NCBI RefSeq assembly: GCF_001425625.1 | Contig: NZ_LMCP01000024.1 | Coordinates: 1-52,992, forward strand | Direction of reading: 5' to 3' | Source of the DNA: Mesorhizobium sp. Root102 | GTDB taxonomy: Bacteria > Pseudomonadota > Alphaproteobacteria > Rhizobiales > Rhizobiaceae | DNA length: 52,992 nucleotides | Shown here: positions 1-8,372 of the stretch, piece after piece | Position numbering within the stretch: the stretch's first letter is position 1 | How the letters are laid out: each line of letters starts with the position of its first letter | Program-made: the position numbers and the translations under genes | Notes under the pieces: model-generated | What the model was told of the DNA's origin: nothing | What the model saw: the letters and a program-made list of their open reading frames with translations, nothing else | The model's database searches: none

Positions 1-95
1 CTGTCGTCGTGGCGCTCCCATGTAGAATCTGTCCCACAGTGCATCCCTCCATTCCAAGGAAAATAATGCACCATCAAAGCTCGGGATCAAACACT

Positions 96-803
96 TTAGG
101 CCAGGATGTTGACCGCGCGTGCCGCGACCAGCGCGATGGTCAGCAGCGAGATCATGGCCTCGGCCATCATCAGCAGCTTGGCACGTTGGGAGAGTGGCAA
201 GGTATCGGTGGGCGAAAACGCTGTTGCATTGGTGAAGGCGAGGAAGAAATAGTCGACGAAGCCGGGAAGCCAATTGCGAAGCTCACGGTCGTTCAGCGTC
301 ATCTGCGCAAACAGGAAATCGGCCTGCGCAAGCTTGACGAGACCGCAGGTCGGCGGCCCGCCGCGATCGGTGCTCCAGAACCACAAGGAAAAGACGATGA
401 CGTTGGTGACCCAGATGTTGAGGGCGTCGATCAGCAGCGTCGTGCCGCTATTGCCGGCATGGCCCTCCAGCAAGGCGCGCACCAGCAAGACCAGCGAACC
501 GCAATTCATGACGCTGATGGTGGCGGTCATGGTCAAGGCGGTTCTGCGGATCATGATGCGAAACTGGCCGATCGCGTACCATTCGTGATCCTCCACCGCC
601 TTTCGGGTGGCGGCCTGTGTCCAGGCCGTGGCCACCGACAAGGGCAGCAGCAGGGCGGCCTCCAGTGCCGGCGCCAGCCAGCGCGGCCCGAATGAGAGGT
701 TGTTGATGACCAGAAGCTGCAGGCAGATGATGACCAGAACGGCTGCACGTGCCATCCAGAAGTCGAGCGCATGGTAATGGATGACGGCATGGTGGTGGCG
801 CAT
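96..803 (-). CDS. Conserved hydrophobic membrane protein, function unknown
   Basis: A 235-residue protein with about five hydrophobic stretches and a histidine-rich N-terminus (MRHHHAVIHYHALDFW). The C-terminal part (DYFFLAFTNATAFSPTD, then a last long hydrophobic helix) resembles the end of DUF1345-type and pore-like membrane proteins, but the match is by eye and weak. I chose the start at 803 because AGGA lies six bases upstream; an in-frame start at 866 has no such site. It is transcribed away from the glycosyltransferase gene at 1086, with a shared 280-base gap in which I see nothing else clear. No catalytic motif is visible, so no function is assigned. Confidence 0.7.
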   Translation of the reverse strand: MRHHHAVIHYHALDFWMARAAVLVIICLQLLVINNLSFGPRWLAPALEAALLLPLSVATAWTQAATRKAVEDHEWYAIGQFRIMIRRTALTMTATISVMNCGSLVLLVRALLEGHAGNSGTTLLIDALNIWVTNVIVFSLWFWSTDRGGPPTCGLVKLAQADFLFAQMTLNDRELRNWLPGFVDYFFLAFTNATAFSPTDTLPLSQRAKLLMMAEAMISLLTIALVAARAVNILA

Positions 804-1085
804 TTTGAATCCTGGATGCTTGTTGGTGGGGGAGTGGCCGGGGACCTGGTCAGGTGTAAACGACACCTGTCGCGATCACGGCTAATGCGCTCTGCCTGGC
901 ATGTTCAAGGTGCCGCAGAAGGGCGTTTTCCATTGTTGTTTTGCTTGCATGTGAGGGGAGAAGCAGCATAGTGAGGTGAAATTCTGCCTCAATCTTGGTT
1001 TTGAAATGGTCTCTCAAGTATACATTTTCGTAAGCTTTGAGTTCTGGGCTGTTCGAAAAACCGTCCGATGTGATTTATCCACCGC

Positions 1086-2654
1086 ATGACGCGAATCGAT
1101 GAACCCGTGAACGGCTGGCTGCCGGTCGGCAGCTCTGTACCAGACGACTGGCGCCAGTCGTCGATCTGGTTGGATCTGACCCGTTATCCGGAAGCTGTTC
1201 TGGCCCTTTTATGCCTGGCGCAGATCCTGTGCTGGACCGTGGCGCCGGCGCTTGTCAACCTCGCACCGCCCAACGATGTCGTCGAAAGCTTCATGTGGGG
1301 ACGCGAATGGGTGCTGTTGACCTACAAGCATCCACAACTTCCCGGCTGGCTGCTCGAGACCAGCCATCTTCTGACCGGATCGTTCCGCTGGCCGCAATAT
1401 CTGCTCGCCCAGCTCTTCGTCTCGGCGACTTTCATCTTCGTCTACCTGCTGGCCCGCGACATGTTCGGAAGAATCCGCGCGCTGGCCGCCGTGCTTTTGA
1501 TGCCTTCTCTCTATTTCTTCGGCTGGCCGACCCCACAGTTCAATCATGATTATGCGCAGATGCCCTTCTGGGCCGCTATCTGCTGGCTGTTGTGGCGTGC
1601 GGGCCGTGGTGGCGGGCCGGTCTGGTGGCTGCTGCTCGGGCTGGTGTCGGGCGTCGGGCTCTACGCCAAGTTTTCAACCGGGCTGCTGTTGCTCTTCGGC
1701 GCGATTTGGCTGTTGTCAGACACACGCGCACGCAGTCGGCTCGCCACGCCCTGGCCATGGCTCGGGCTCGCGGTTTTCGGCGCCGTCGCTGCGCCACTGG
1801 CCGTCGAACTCTGCCGCGTCGATTTCCTGCCGCTGACCTATGCCGCCTGGCGCGATCAGTGGGTGGTGGCCCATCGCTCCCGCTTTTATTATATCGGCGT
1901 CCAGATGGCCGGGCTCTGCGGCTTTCTTCTGGTGCTGGCGATATCAGGGCTGCTGCGGCGCTCGCCCGCGCCGCAAAAGCCCGTCGGGCGCGGCACGCTG
2001 GTCTATCTCTTGTGGATGGGGGTTGGCCCGGCGATCCTCGTCATGGTGGCGTCCCTGTTCACCGGCGCCGGCGAGGCCTGGGGCGCGCCGATGTACAATC
2101 TTGCTGGCGTTGTGGCGCTCGCCTTCCTGGGCCATCGCCTCGGCGCCGTCGAGATGCGAAAGTTGGCGATCTGCGCGCTCATCTGCATTGTCGGCATATC
2201 CGGTGCCTATGCGGGCATCCGCTGGACGAAATGCAATCTGCGCGGGCGCATGGACCCCGTCTGCTGGCCGGCGCAAAAGATCTCGGATGAGGCAGAGGCC
2301 GTCTGGCACGCTGCGACGCCCGATCGGCTCGACATCGTTGGCGGCCATGCCCTTATTGCGCCGTTGGCGGGCCTCAATGCCTATGACAAGCCGTCGATCT
2401 TCACCGACCTGAACATGCAGTACGCCCCGTGGATCACCAAGGAGCGGCTGCGCGAGCATGGCATATTGCTGGTCTGGCCTGGGCGCGATGTGCCATCTTA
2501 TCTGCAGGCGTGGGTGGGCGACATCCCGGTCAAAACCGTTCTTTTCGACTGGTCACTGAAGGCGCCGCCGGTGGCGATCAGCTTCGCCGCCATTCCGCCC
2601 GGCGCGCGGCAGTTGCCGGCTGCGATCGACGGCCTCGTCCGGCCGGGCAACTGA
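1086..2654 (+). CDS. GT39/PMT_2-family membrane glycosyltransferase
   Basis: A 522-residue polytopic protein. After the first membrane segment comes an acidic loop (PPNDVVESFMWG) and then KHPQLPGWL, which matches the 'D..E ... K.PPL..WL' pattern of the PMT_2/ArnT-like superfamily, enzymes that move a sugar from a polyprenyl-phosphate carrier to lipid or protein on the outer face of the inner membrane. Many further hydrophobic helices and a soluble C-terminal segment from about residue 380 fit the family, as does the length. The acceptor and sugar cannot be read from the sequence. The ATG at 1086 has no good Shine-Dalgarno site, so the exact start is uncertain. No lipid-A or polysaccharide genes lie nearby to narrow the role. 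Confidence 0.8.
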   Translation: MTRIDEPVNGWLPVGSSVPDDWRQSSIWLDLTRYPEAVLALLCLAQILCWTVAPALVNLAPPNDVVESFMWGREWVLLTYKHPQLPGWLLETSHLLTGSFRWPQYLLAQLFVSATFIFVYLLARDMFGRIRALAAVLLMPSLYFFGWPTPQFNHDYAQMPFWAAICWLLWRAGRGGGPVWWLLLGLVSGVGLYAKFSTGLLLLFGAIWLLSDTRARSRLATPWPWLGLAVFGAVAAPLAVELCRVDFLPLTYAAWRDQWVVAHRSRFYYIGVQMAGLCGFLLVLAISGLLRRSPAPQKPVGRGTLVYLLWMGVGPAILVMVASLFTGAGEAWGAPMYNLAGVVALAFLGHRLGAVEMRKLAICALICIVGISGAYAGIRWTKCNLRGRMDPVCWPAQKISDEAEAVWHAATPDRLDIVGGHALIAPLAGLNAYDKPSIFTDLNMQYAPWITKERLREHGILLVWPGRDVPSYLQAWVGDIPVKTVLFDWSLKAPPVAISFAAIPPGARQLPAAIDGLVRPGN

Positions 2655-2734
2655 AGCAGATCCGCCGGTCCGCTGGACGAAGCAGGTGACAATGCCCATT
2701 TATGGAGACCAACTTGCTTTTGAGGAGACGTGAT

Positions 2735-3253
2735 ATGGCGACTTCGACCGAACGCGCAGTCCTTGCCGGCGGCTGCTTCTGGGGGATGCAGGATTTGATA
2801 CGGCGCTATCCCGGCGTCATCTCCACCCGTGTCGGCTACAGCGGCGGCGACGTGGCCAACGCCACCTATCGCAACCATGGCAGCCATGCCGAAGCCATCG
2901 AGATCAGTTTCGATCCGGCCATCATAAGCTATCGCACGCTGCTGGAGCGCTTTTTTCAGATCCATGATCCGACGACCCGCAACCGTCAGGGCAACGATGT
3001 CGGGATGAGCTATCGCTCGGCGATCTATTACACCAGCGACGAACAGAAGCGTGTCGCCGAAGACACCATCGCCGATGTCGATGCCTCGGGTCTGTGGCCG
3101 GGCAAGGTCGTGACCGAAGTCGCGCCGGCCGGTCCATTCTGGGAAGCCGAGCCTGAGCATCAGGACTATCTGGAGAAATACCCCAACGGCTACACCTGCC
3201 ACTTCGTCAGGCCGGGCTGGAAACTGCCGGTTCGCGAAAAGGCGGTTTCGTAA
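2735..3253 (+). CDS. msrA: Peptide methionine-(S)-S-oxide reductase MsrA
   Basis: Reduces methionine-S-sulfoxide in proteins, repairing oxidative damage in the cytoplasm. The catalytic motif GGCFWGM is at the N-terminus with the nucleophilic cysteine at residue 14; other family blocks are GYSGG, the THAEAI-like NHGSHAEAIEISFDP, the FFQIHDPT stretch and YRSAIYY. The product is 172 residues, normal for the short form. The start at 2735 is preferred over an upstream ATG at 2702 because GAGGAG lies eight bases before it and the protein then begins a few residues ahead of the conserved core. The 3' end overlaps, in another frame, the relic of a LysR regulator. Confidence 0.96.
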   Translation: MATSTERAVLAGGCFWGMQDLIRRYPGVISTRVGYSGGDVANATYRNHGSHAEAIEISFDPAIISYRTLLERFFQIHDPTTRNRQGNDVGMSYRSAIYYTSDEQKRVAEDTIADVDASGLWPGKVVTEVAPAGPFWEAEPEHQDYLEKYPNGYTCHFVRPGWKLPVREKAVS

Positions 3254-3552
3254 GGCTCGCCAGGGATGGCCAATGGTTTTCGGTCGCGGTCGATGGTCCG
3301 CTGGTCGTCTCCAGCCGCGGCATGGCGATTGCGGCCGCGGTGCAGGGCGTCGGCATTGCCTTCTGGGCGGAAGAGTTGGTGCGTCCGCTGATCGATGCCG
3401 GCAAACTGGTCCCGCTACTGGATGAGCGGTGCGCGACTTTTCCCGGCTGGTTCCTCTGCTACCAGAAGCAGCGTCATACGTCGCCGGCCGTGCACGCCTT
3501 CTTCGACTTCCTGCGGCATGCGGATGCCGGCCAAACACGGTCAGGCGATTGA
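3241..3552 (+). pseudogene. C-terminal relic of a LysR-family regulator
   Basis: Reading frame starting near 3241 encodes about 100 residues that match only the end of a LysR effector-binding domain: RDGQWFSVAVDGPLVV, then AVQGVGIAFWAEELVRP, then PGWFLCYQKQRHTSPA and a final FFDFLRHA helix, stopping with TGA at 3550. The usual wording in intact LysR proteins is 'RDGREL.V.V.GPLVVN...AALAGLGIAYLPE..V...L..G.LV.VL..W.P..PG.FLYYP.RR..P.A..A'. There is no helix-turn-helix and no room for one, since msrA occupies the upstream sequence in another frame. The gene has lost at least its first two thirds, probably by a deletion that joined it to msrA. Confidence 0.75.
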
Positions 3553-3717
3553 CGGCGTGTACGAAGGTGATCGCTTCGCGACTGTGGGGAGGCCCGGTCG
3601 CGGCAGCGAAGGTTCCCGATAAAGTTCCACTCAGGCGGCACCACGCCTGGCGCAATGCTTTTGGCGCAGCGCGCTGAAAAAAAACGGCTTTCACTTCAGC
3701 TCGAATGGTGCTTTAAA

Positions 3718-3822
3718 CCCCGCATCCACAGGGGTGCTCCGTACGGTCGGGGCTGAGACGGGGGCGGCAAGCCCACAGACCCTAGAAGCTGATCTGGGTA
3801 ATACCAGCGGAGCGAGGCGGGC
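3718..3822 (+). promoter_or_regulatory. TPP (thiamine pyrophosphate) riboswitch, thi-box
   Basis: The conserved thi-box elements appear in order: AGGGGTGCTCC at 3730, GGGGCTGAGA near 3750, ACCC at 3779, GCTGATCTGGGTAATACCAG from 3789 and a GCGGAGCGA tail. These are the TPP-sensing aptamer landmarks (GGGGUGC, CUGAGA, CUGAUCUGG-UAAUACCAGCG). The closing helix P1 can form between CCCGC (3719-3723) and GCGGG (3817-3821). That 3' strand overlaps the purine-rich Shine-Dalgarno region (GAGG, 3814-3817) and ends three bases before the ATG at 3824, so ligand binding should block translation directly. It controls the ykoF-thiXZY operon. Confidence 0.93.
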
Positions 3823-3823
3823 G

Positions 3824-4432
3824 ATGTTTTCAGGCGCACAGATTTCCCTATATCCCATGGCCGACGATTTCGTCGGCGTCATCCTTGGTGCGCTCGGCGC
3901 GCTCGATCCCTACCGTGACAAGCTCAGGATCGAGACTGATGACATCTCGACCTTGCTGGTCGGGCCGCCCGAAGTGCTGTTTCCAGCCATGCGCGATCTC
4001 TTCGTGGCGGCGGCACGCAGTGGCAAGCATTGCGTGTTGTCGGCCACCATCTCGCGCGGCTGCCCGGGCGAGCCGGATGATCCGATCTGCCGCTCCGATG
4101 CACTTGGTGGGCCTGTCGGGCCAATAGGCCCGCGCAAGGATGCGGCCATCGCGGCGGTGCGCAATGCTGCTGCCACCGGCCAGCCGGCTACGGCGCAGTT
4201 CTCGCTCTATGTGATGGGGACCGATGACCACATGGACGAGATCTACGGCTGCATCGACTTTCTCAAGCAGTCCGGCGTCTATGAGCGTTCCAAGCATTTC
4301 TGCACGAAATTGCGCGGTGATGCCGGTGCGGTCTTTTCGGCGCTGGACGAGGCTTTCTGCCGCTTCGGACCAGGCGCCGGCCACGTAACCCTCGACGTCA
4401 CGGTCTCGGCCAACAGCCCGTCGGCTGTCTGA
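3824..4432 (+). CDS. ykoF: YkoF-family thiamine/hydroxymethylpyrimidine-binding protein
   Basis: A 202-residue protein made of two YkoF domains in tandem: the first begins AQISLYPMADDFVGVI and the second AQFSLYVMGTDDHMDEIY. Each is followed by a segment ending in a conserved strand (CVLSATISRGCPG and HVTLDVTVSANSP). Known YkoF proteins bind thiamine or its pyrimidine moiety and are thought to assist uptake and salvage. The start at 3824 directly follows the TPP riboswitch; a longer in-frame start at 3734 lies inside the riboswitch and is rejected. It is the first gene of the operon, 41 bases ahead of the permease gene. Confidence 0.9.
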   Translation: MFSGAQISLYPMADDFVGVILGALGALDPYRDKLRIETDDISTLLVGPPEVLFPAMRDLFVAAARSGKHCVLSATISRGCPGEPDDPICRSDALGGPVGPIGPRKDAAIAAVRNAAATGQPATAQFSLYVMGTDDHMDEIYGCIDFLKQSGVYERSKHFCTKLRGDAGAVFSALDEAFCRFGPGAGHVTLDVTVSANSPSAV

Positions 4433-4473
4433 AGCTGCCGCCGCTCCCGCGCGGCCGTCAAAGGTTATCTCCC

Positions 4474-5289
4474 GTGGCCTCATCATCAGTCGCTTCGCGC
4501 CCGATCGCGAGCCTTCTTGCCAAGGCAGTGCCGGCCATGATCTCGGTCGGTTTGCTGCTGCTGGCGTGGGAGCTTTATGCCACCTATTCCGGCATCAAGC
4601 CGACGATATTGCCGGCGCCGTCGCGTGTCTTCGAGCAAGCGATGCTCAATCGCGAGGCGCTGGTCGACAACGCCATCCCGACCATCCGCGCCACGCTACT
4701 TGGCTTTGCCTGTTCGCTCAGCGCCGCCTTTGCGCTGTCGATGCTGGTCGACTTCTTCCAACCGCTGCGGCGTGCGCTGTTTCCCGTCTTCATCGTCAGC
4801 CAGACCTTGCCGCTGGTAGCGATTGCGCCGTTGGTGGTGCTGTGGTTCGGTTTCGGACTGGCGCCCAAGATCATTCTGGTGGCACTGGTCACCTTCTTTC
4901 CGATGCTGGTGGCATTGGTCGAGGGCTATGAGGCGACCGAGGCCGAGATCGGGCAAATGCTGCGCGCCATGGGAGCAGGGCGCTGGCGCATCTTCATGCT
5001 GGCGCGGCTGCCTTCGGCGCTGCCTTACTTCTTTGCTGGCCTGAGGATCTCCATCACCTATGCGGTGGTCGGCGCCATCTTCGCCGAATATGCCGGGGCC
5101 GCGAAGGGGCTGGGCATCTACATGCTCAACGCCAAGAACAATTTCCGCCCCGATTTGGTGCTGGCCGCCGTCGGTGTCAGCGCCGCGCTGACACTTGTCC
5201 TGTTCGGGTCGACTGTGCTGCTGCAGCGTCTGGCCATGCCCTGGGAGCGCGCCGGCAAGGAACCCGTAGGCATGGGGTCGCGGCGATGA
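4474..5289 (+). CDS. thiX: ABC importer permease, thiamine-precursor (HMP) uptake
   Basis: A 271-residue inner-membrane permease of the SsuC/TauC/ThiX type with about six helices and the EAA loop (EGYEATEAEIGQMLRAMGAGRWRIF, of which the core is ATEAEIGQMLRAMGAG) that docks on the ATPase. The start codon is GTG with AAGG eight bases upstream. The gene overlaps the ATPase gene by four bases (ATGA). The riboswitch, the YkoF gene and the NMT1-like binding protein identify the system as the thiXYZ-type importer for hydroxymethylpyrimidine or formylaminopyrimidine, as inferred for related gene sets; the exact ligand is not shown by the sequence. Confidence 0.9.
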   Translation: MASSSVASRPIASLLAKAVPAMISVGLLLLAWELYATYSGIKPTILPAPSRVFEQAMLNREALVDNAIPTIRATLLGFACSLSAAFALSMLVDFFQPLRRALFPVFIVSQTLPLVAIAPLVVLWFGFGLAPKIILVALVTFFPMLVALVEGYEATEAEIGQMLRAMGAGRWRIFMLARLPSALPYFFAGLRISITYAVVGAIFAEYAGAAKGLGIYMLNAKNNFRPDLVLAAVGVSAALTLVLFGSTVLLQRLAMPWERAGKEPVGMGSRR

Positions 5290-6053
5290 GCAGGCTCGAG
5301 CTGCGGCATGTGCGCAAGGCGTTCGGCGGACTCGACGTGCTCGCCGACATTTCGCTCAGCGTCGGCGTAGGTGAATTCGTCTCGATCCTCGGGCCCTCGG
5401 GCGCCGGCAAGTCGACGCTGTTCCAGCTTCTGACCGGCGCCGAGCATGGCGAGGGCGAGATGTTGTTCGACGGCGCGCCGCTCGATGACCACGGCAGGCA
5501 TTTCGCCTTCATGCCGCAGCGTGATGCGCTGATGCCTTGGCGGCGCATCCTCGACAACACGACGCTCGGGCTCGAAGTGCAAGGCATCAGGCGCAAGGCG
5601 GCGCGGGCGCGCGTCGCGCCGCTGTTTGCCGAGTTCGGGCTTGCCGGCTTCGAGCGGCATTTTCCCGCGCAGCTGTCCGGCGGCATGCGCCAGCGCGCGG
5701 CGCTTTTGCGCACGGTGGTGCAGGAGCGTGACATGCTGCTGCTCGACGAGCCGTTCGGTGCGCTCGATGCACTGACCCGCACCGCCATGCAGCGCTGGCT
5801 CGAACAGATGTGGCGGCACCACCGCTGGACGGCGCTGCTGATCACTCATGATGTACGCGAAGCCGTGTTCCTGTCCGACCGCATCTATGTGCTGTCGGCG
5901 CGCCCGGCCCGCATCGTCCGTGAAATCAAGGTGCCGTTGCCGCGCCCGCGCAGCCTTGGCGGCGATGCCGCGCGGCAGGCAAGTGCGCTCGAGGCCGAAA
6001 TCCTCGACATCATCCTCAACCCCAACCCATCCAAAGGACACGACCATGACTGA
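5286..6053 (+). CDS. thiZ: ABC importer ATPase, thiamine-precursor uptake
   Basis: A 255-residue cytoplasmic ATPase with Walker A GPSGAGKST, Q-loop FMPQRD, signature LSGGMRQR, Walker B MLLLDEPFGALDALT and the switch histidine in LLITHDVREA. The order and the FGALD D-loop are those of SsuB/TauB/ThiZ-type ATPases. It overlaps thiX by four bases at its start and thiY by eight bases at its end, so the four genes are translationally coupled. It powers transport through ThiX of substrate delivered by ThiY. Confidence 0.93.
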   Translation: MSRLELRHVRKAFGGLDVLADISLSVGVGEFVSILGPSGAGKSTLFQLLTGAEHGEGEMLFDGAPLDDHGRHFAFMPQRDALMPWRRILDNTTLGLEVQGIRRKAARARVAPLFAEFGLAGFERHFPAQLSGGMRQRAALLRTVVQERDMLLLDEPFGALDALTRTAMQRWLEQMWRHHRWTALLITHDVREAVFLSDRIYVLSARPARIVREIKVPLPRPRSLGGDAARQASALEAEILDIILNPNPSKGHDHD

Positions 6054-7068
6054 CTTTACGCGCCGGCAGGCCTTGTTGCTGACCCTTGCCGCAGGCCTTC
6101 CGCTTGTTGCCGGATCGGGGCGAGCCCAAGCACAATCGGCTGCACAAAGGGTCACCGTCGCCCTCGACTGGACGGTCAACACCAACCACATCGGACTGTT
6201 CGTCGCTCGCGACAAGGGCTTTTATCGCGAGGCCGGGCTCGAGGTCGACATCCTGCCTTACAGCGATACCGGTGCGGGCACGCTGGTCGCAAACCGCGTC
6301 GCCGATTTCGGCATCAACGGCACCATCAGCCTGTTCACCCAGAATGCCGCCGGGGCGGACCTGAAGGGCGTCTATGCGGTGGTGCAATCCGAAACCGGTC
6401 GCGTGGTCTTCAATGCGGCACGCAACAAGATCAAAAGCCCGAGAAGCCTTGACGGCTTGATCTATGGCGGCTTCGGCAGTGCCTGGGAAAACGCACTGAT
6501 ATCGACCATCATCCGCCATGATGGTGGCAAGGGCCGTTTCGAGACGGTGACGCTCGGCACTTCAGCCTATGAGGCACTGGCCAATGGTTCGGTCGATTTC
6601 ACGCTCGAAGTCGCGACCTGGGAGGGTGTCGAAGCCGAACTCAAGGGCGTCAAACAGCGCAGTTTCGTCTATGCCGATTACGGCGTGCCTGACGAGCACA
6701 CGACACTCATCTCTTCGAGCGAAGCCTATCTCCAGGCAAATCCCAAGCCTGCGGCGGACTTCGTTCAGGCGACGCGGCGCGGCTACCAGTTCGCCGTCGA
6801 CAGTCCCGATGAGGCGGCAGCTCTGCTGATCGCGGCCAACAAGGATGCGCTGACCAATCCAGCGCTGATCCACGCTTCGCTGAAGGCATTGATCGACGGC
6901 CATTATCTACGCAGCCAAAGCGGCGTCATCGGGACGATGGATCCGGCCAAGATGGGAGCGATCGGCGACTATCTCTTCGCTTCCGGCATTTTGCGTGATG
7001 CCGACGGCAAAGTTCTGGCGCAACGCCCTGATTTCGCAAAGTATTTCAGCAATTCAACTCTGGGGTAG
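6046..7068 (+). CDS. thiY: Periplasmic NMT1/THI5-like substrate-binding protein
   Basis: A 340-residue protein. It starts MTDFTRRQALLLTLAAG, a twin-arginine-like signal ending near GSGRAQAQS, followed by the NMT1/THI5-like domain: VALDWTVNTNHIGLFVARDKG, DILPYSDTGAGTLVANR and the GGFGSAWE region. Related ThiY proteins bind the pyrimidine precursor of thiamine (formylaminopyrimidine or HMP). The ATG at 6046 has AAAGGA eight bases upstream. It is the last gene of the riboswitch operon. The reading frame remains open further upstream within thiZ, but that extension has no family match. Confidence 0.92.
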   Translation: MTDFTRRQALLLTLAAGLPLVAGSGRAQAQSAAQRVTVALDWTVNTNHIGLFVARDKGFYREAGLEVDILPYSDTGAGTLVANRVADFGINGTISLFTQNAAGADLKGVYAVVQSETGRVVFNAARNKIKSPRSLDGLIYGGFGSAWENALISTIIRHDGGKGRFETVTLGTSAYEALANGSVDFTLEVATWEGVEAELKGVKQRSFVYADYGVPDEHTTLISSSEAYLQANPKPAADFVQATRRGYQFAVDSPDEAAALLIAANKDALTNPALIHASLKALIDGHYLRSQSGVIGTMDPAKMGAIGDYLFASGILRDADGKVLAQRPDFAKYFSNSTLG

Positions 7069-7144
7069 GGAGCCAATCGGCTTCTCCAGCTTCGAGGAAA
7101 TGGCTAGCCGGTCAAAGAGGTTCACGAGGCGCGACAGATCCACG

Positions 7145-7527
7145 TTAGACGCACAGATCAGCAGATCCCGGCTCAACGCCAGCGCCGGTGCCAATGTCGG
7201 CGGCTCGAGCGGCGGCGTCAATGCGGGTGCAGAAGCAAGTGTCGGGGGGTAGCAACGGCGTTAGCGTAGGACTTGGCGCCACGGTTGGTGGTCAAAATGG
7301 GGCGGGTGTCGGCGCGGGTGTCGGTACCGGCACTGGCGTCGGTGCTGGCATCGGCGTCGGCGGAACAAACGCAAGCAATCCTTCCAACACCAGCCTGCCA
7401 GGTGTCGTTGCCGACATGTCGGATAGCCAGGTGGCGCGCATGAAGCAGCGTTGCGTCGACGTGCTGAAGCTCAGGCAGCTACGACCGCGACCTGCGCCAG
7501 CTGTGTCTGCTGATCTCGCGCCGCTAA
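7145..7527 (+). pseudogene. Glycine-rich repeat protein, broken by two frameshifts
   Basis: Three successive frames give one continuous protein pattern. Frame one encodes LNASAGANVGGSSGGVNAG and runs to about 7250. The next frame continues SNGVSVGLGATVGG, alternating GVGAG/GTGVGAG units, then VADMSDSQVARMKQRCVDVL to about 7470. The third frame gives YDRDLRQLCLLISRR and TAA at 7525. Rhizobial proteins of this kind carry 'GANVGGSNGV' repeats and end 'RCxDVL....YDxxLxxLCxLVxR'. No signal peptide or start codon is found upstream. Either a decayed gene lacking its 5' end and carrying two indels, or two sequencing errors plus a missing N-terminus; decay is more likely. Confidence 0.6.
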
Positions 7528-7715
7528 GGTAGAAAAATACTACGGGCCCGCTGCCGCAAGGTGGCGGGTCTTTTCCATTTGCCGGCGAATCTTCTTCGGG
7601 TGTTTGCTTGGTACAATGGCACGGAACGGTAGGGCCGCTCGAACGTTCAAGTCATCGAAACATCGCATGCGATGTTCAAACCGGCGCGTCAGCGTCCACA
7701 GGAGCGGGAACAGCC

Positions 7716-7880
7716 ATGAGTCTAGGAACCATTCTCATCATTATCCTCATCATTGCGCTGCTTGGCGGCTTCAGCGGCCTTGGCGGCGGTCCGTTCTACG
7801 GAACCGGCTATTATGGCGGCGGTGGTCTCGGGCTCGTTCTGCTCATCCTCATCGTGCTGGTTGTGCTTGGGCGGATCTAG
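7716..7880 (+). CDS. DUF3309-family membrane mini-protein
   Basis: A 54-residue protein, MSLGTILIIILIIALLGG at the start, a short glycine/tyrosine-rich linker (GGGPFYGTGYYGGGG) and a second hydrophobic segment ending LVVLGRI. This two-helix layout with the terminal LLGRI is the DUF3309 family, common in Rhizobiales; function is unknown. AGGAG at 7700-7704 lies eleven bases before the ATG. A longer frame from 7608 exists but its extra residues do not resemble the family. It appears to be a single-gene unit. Confidence 0.85.
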   Translation: MSLGTILIIILIIALLGGFSGLGGGPFYGTGYYGGGGLGLVLLILIVLVVLGRI

Positions 7881-8010
7881 CCGCGCTGCTCGCTCGATTG
7901 ACTGACTCCGGGACGATCGCTATCTCGTCACCGCGTCAGCGCCTGTCACGCACCGGATTGTGATGTGCGCAGGCCTGCTTGTGATCCGTCCTGTTTCGAA
8001 TTTTTTGTAA

Positions 8011-8107
8011 GGTGATCTCGGTCCACACCCCCCGTGGAAACAAGAGGAGAGGGTCCCACCCCTTATCCTCCTCCAAGGCCCGCCCGGTTTCACCGTGGCG
8101 GGCTTTT
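8011..8107 (+). ncRNA. Candidate trans-acting small RNA with anti-Shine-Dalgarno motif
   Basis: In the 490-base gap between the DUF3309 gene and the kinase gene there is a compact series of hairpins. The first is TCCAC/GTGGA (about 8022-8038). The second is AGGAG/CTCCT enclosing GGGT/ACCC, with the unpaired or loop-side stretch CCTTATCCTCCTCC (8061-8074), which is complementary to Shine-Dalgarno sequences. The third is a GC-rich stem with TTTT. This layout resembles the anti-SD sRNAs of Rhizobiales (alpha-r14/NfeR and AbcR-like families). No clear promoter was found, and the family assignment is from memory, so this is a candidate. Confidence 0.42.
8078..8107 (+). terminator. Rho-independent terminator of the candidate sRNA
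   Basis: GCCCGCC (8078-8084) pairs with GGCGGGC (8097-8103) across a 12-base loop, and TTTT follows immediately. It is the best terminator-like structure in this gap. It could also end read-through from the DUF3309 gene. Confidence 0.7.
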
Positions 8108-8372
8108 GCTTGACGGGCGAGGGAACTGGCTTGCGTCGATACCGTTGAGTTGCGGAAGGCTGCCAATGCCACTGACGCTGCGGACGACACTGTGCGAATT
8201 CCGCGATGATCTCCACGTCCCGCGGCGGATCGCGGCCATATCGAGACCATTCAGGAAGGGATGCGCTGACTGACGTGGCGGAAGCAGGCCATCAAGGTCA
8301 TGCGCCGCATCGACCGCCATGCCTGACCAGAAAAAGGATGGCGATGAAGGTCGAGGCATCGTGCTAGCGGTC

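Noticed and set aside
2498..3694. 398-codon minus-strand frame opposite msrA
   Set aside because: Antisense shadow without motifs; msrA on the plus strand is certain.
5118..6215. 365-codon minus-strand frame opposite thiX/thiZ
   Set aside because: Antisense shadow of conserved ABC transporter genes.
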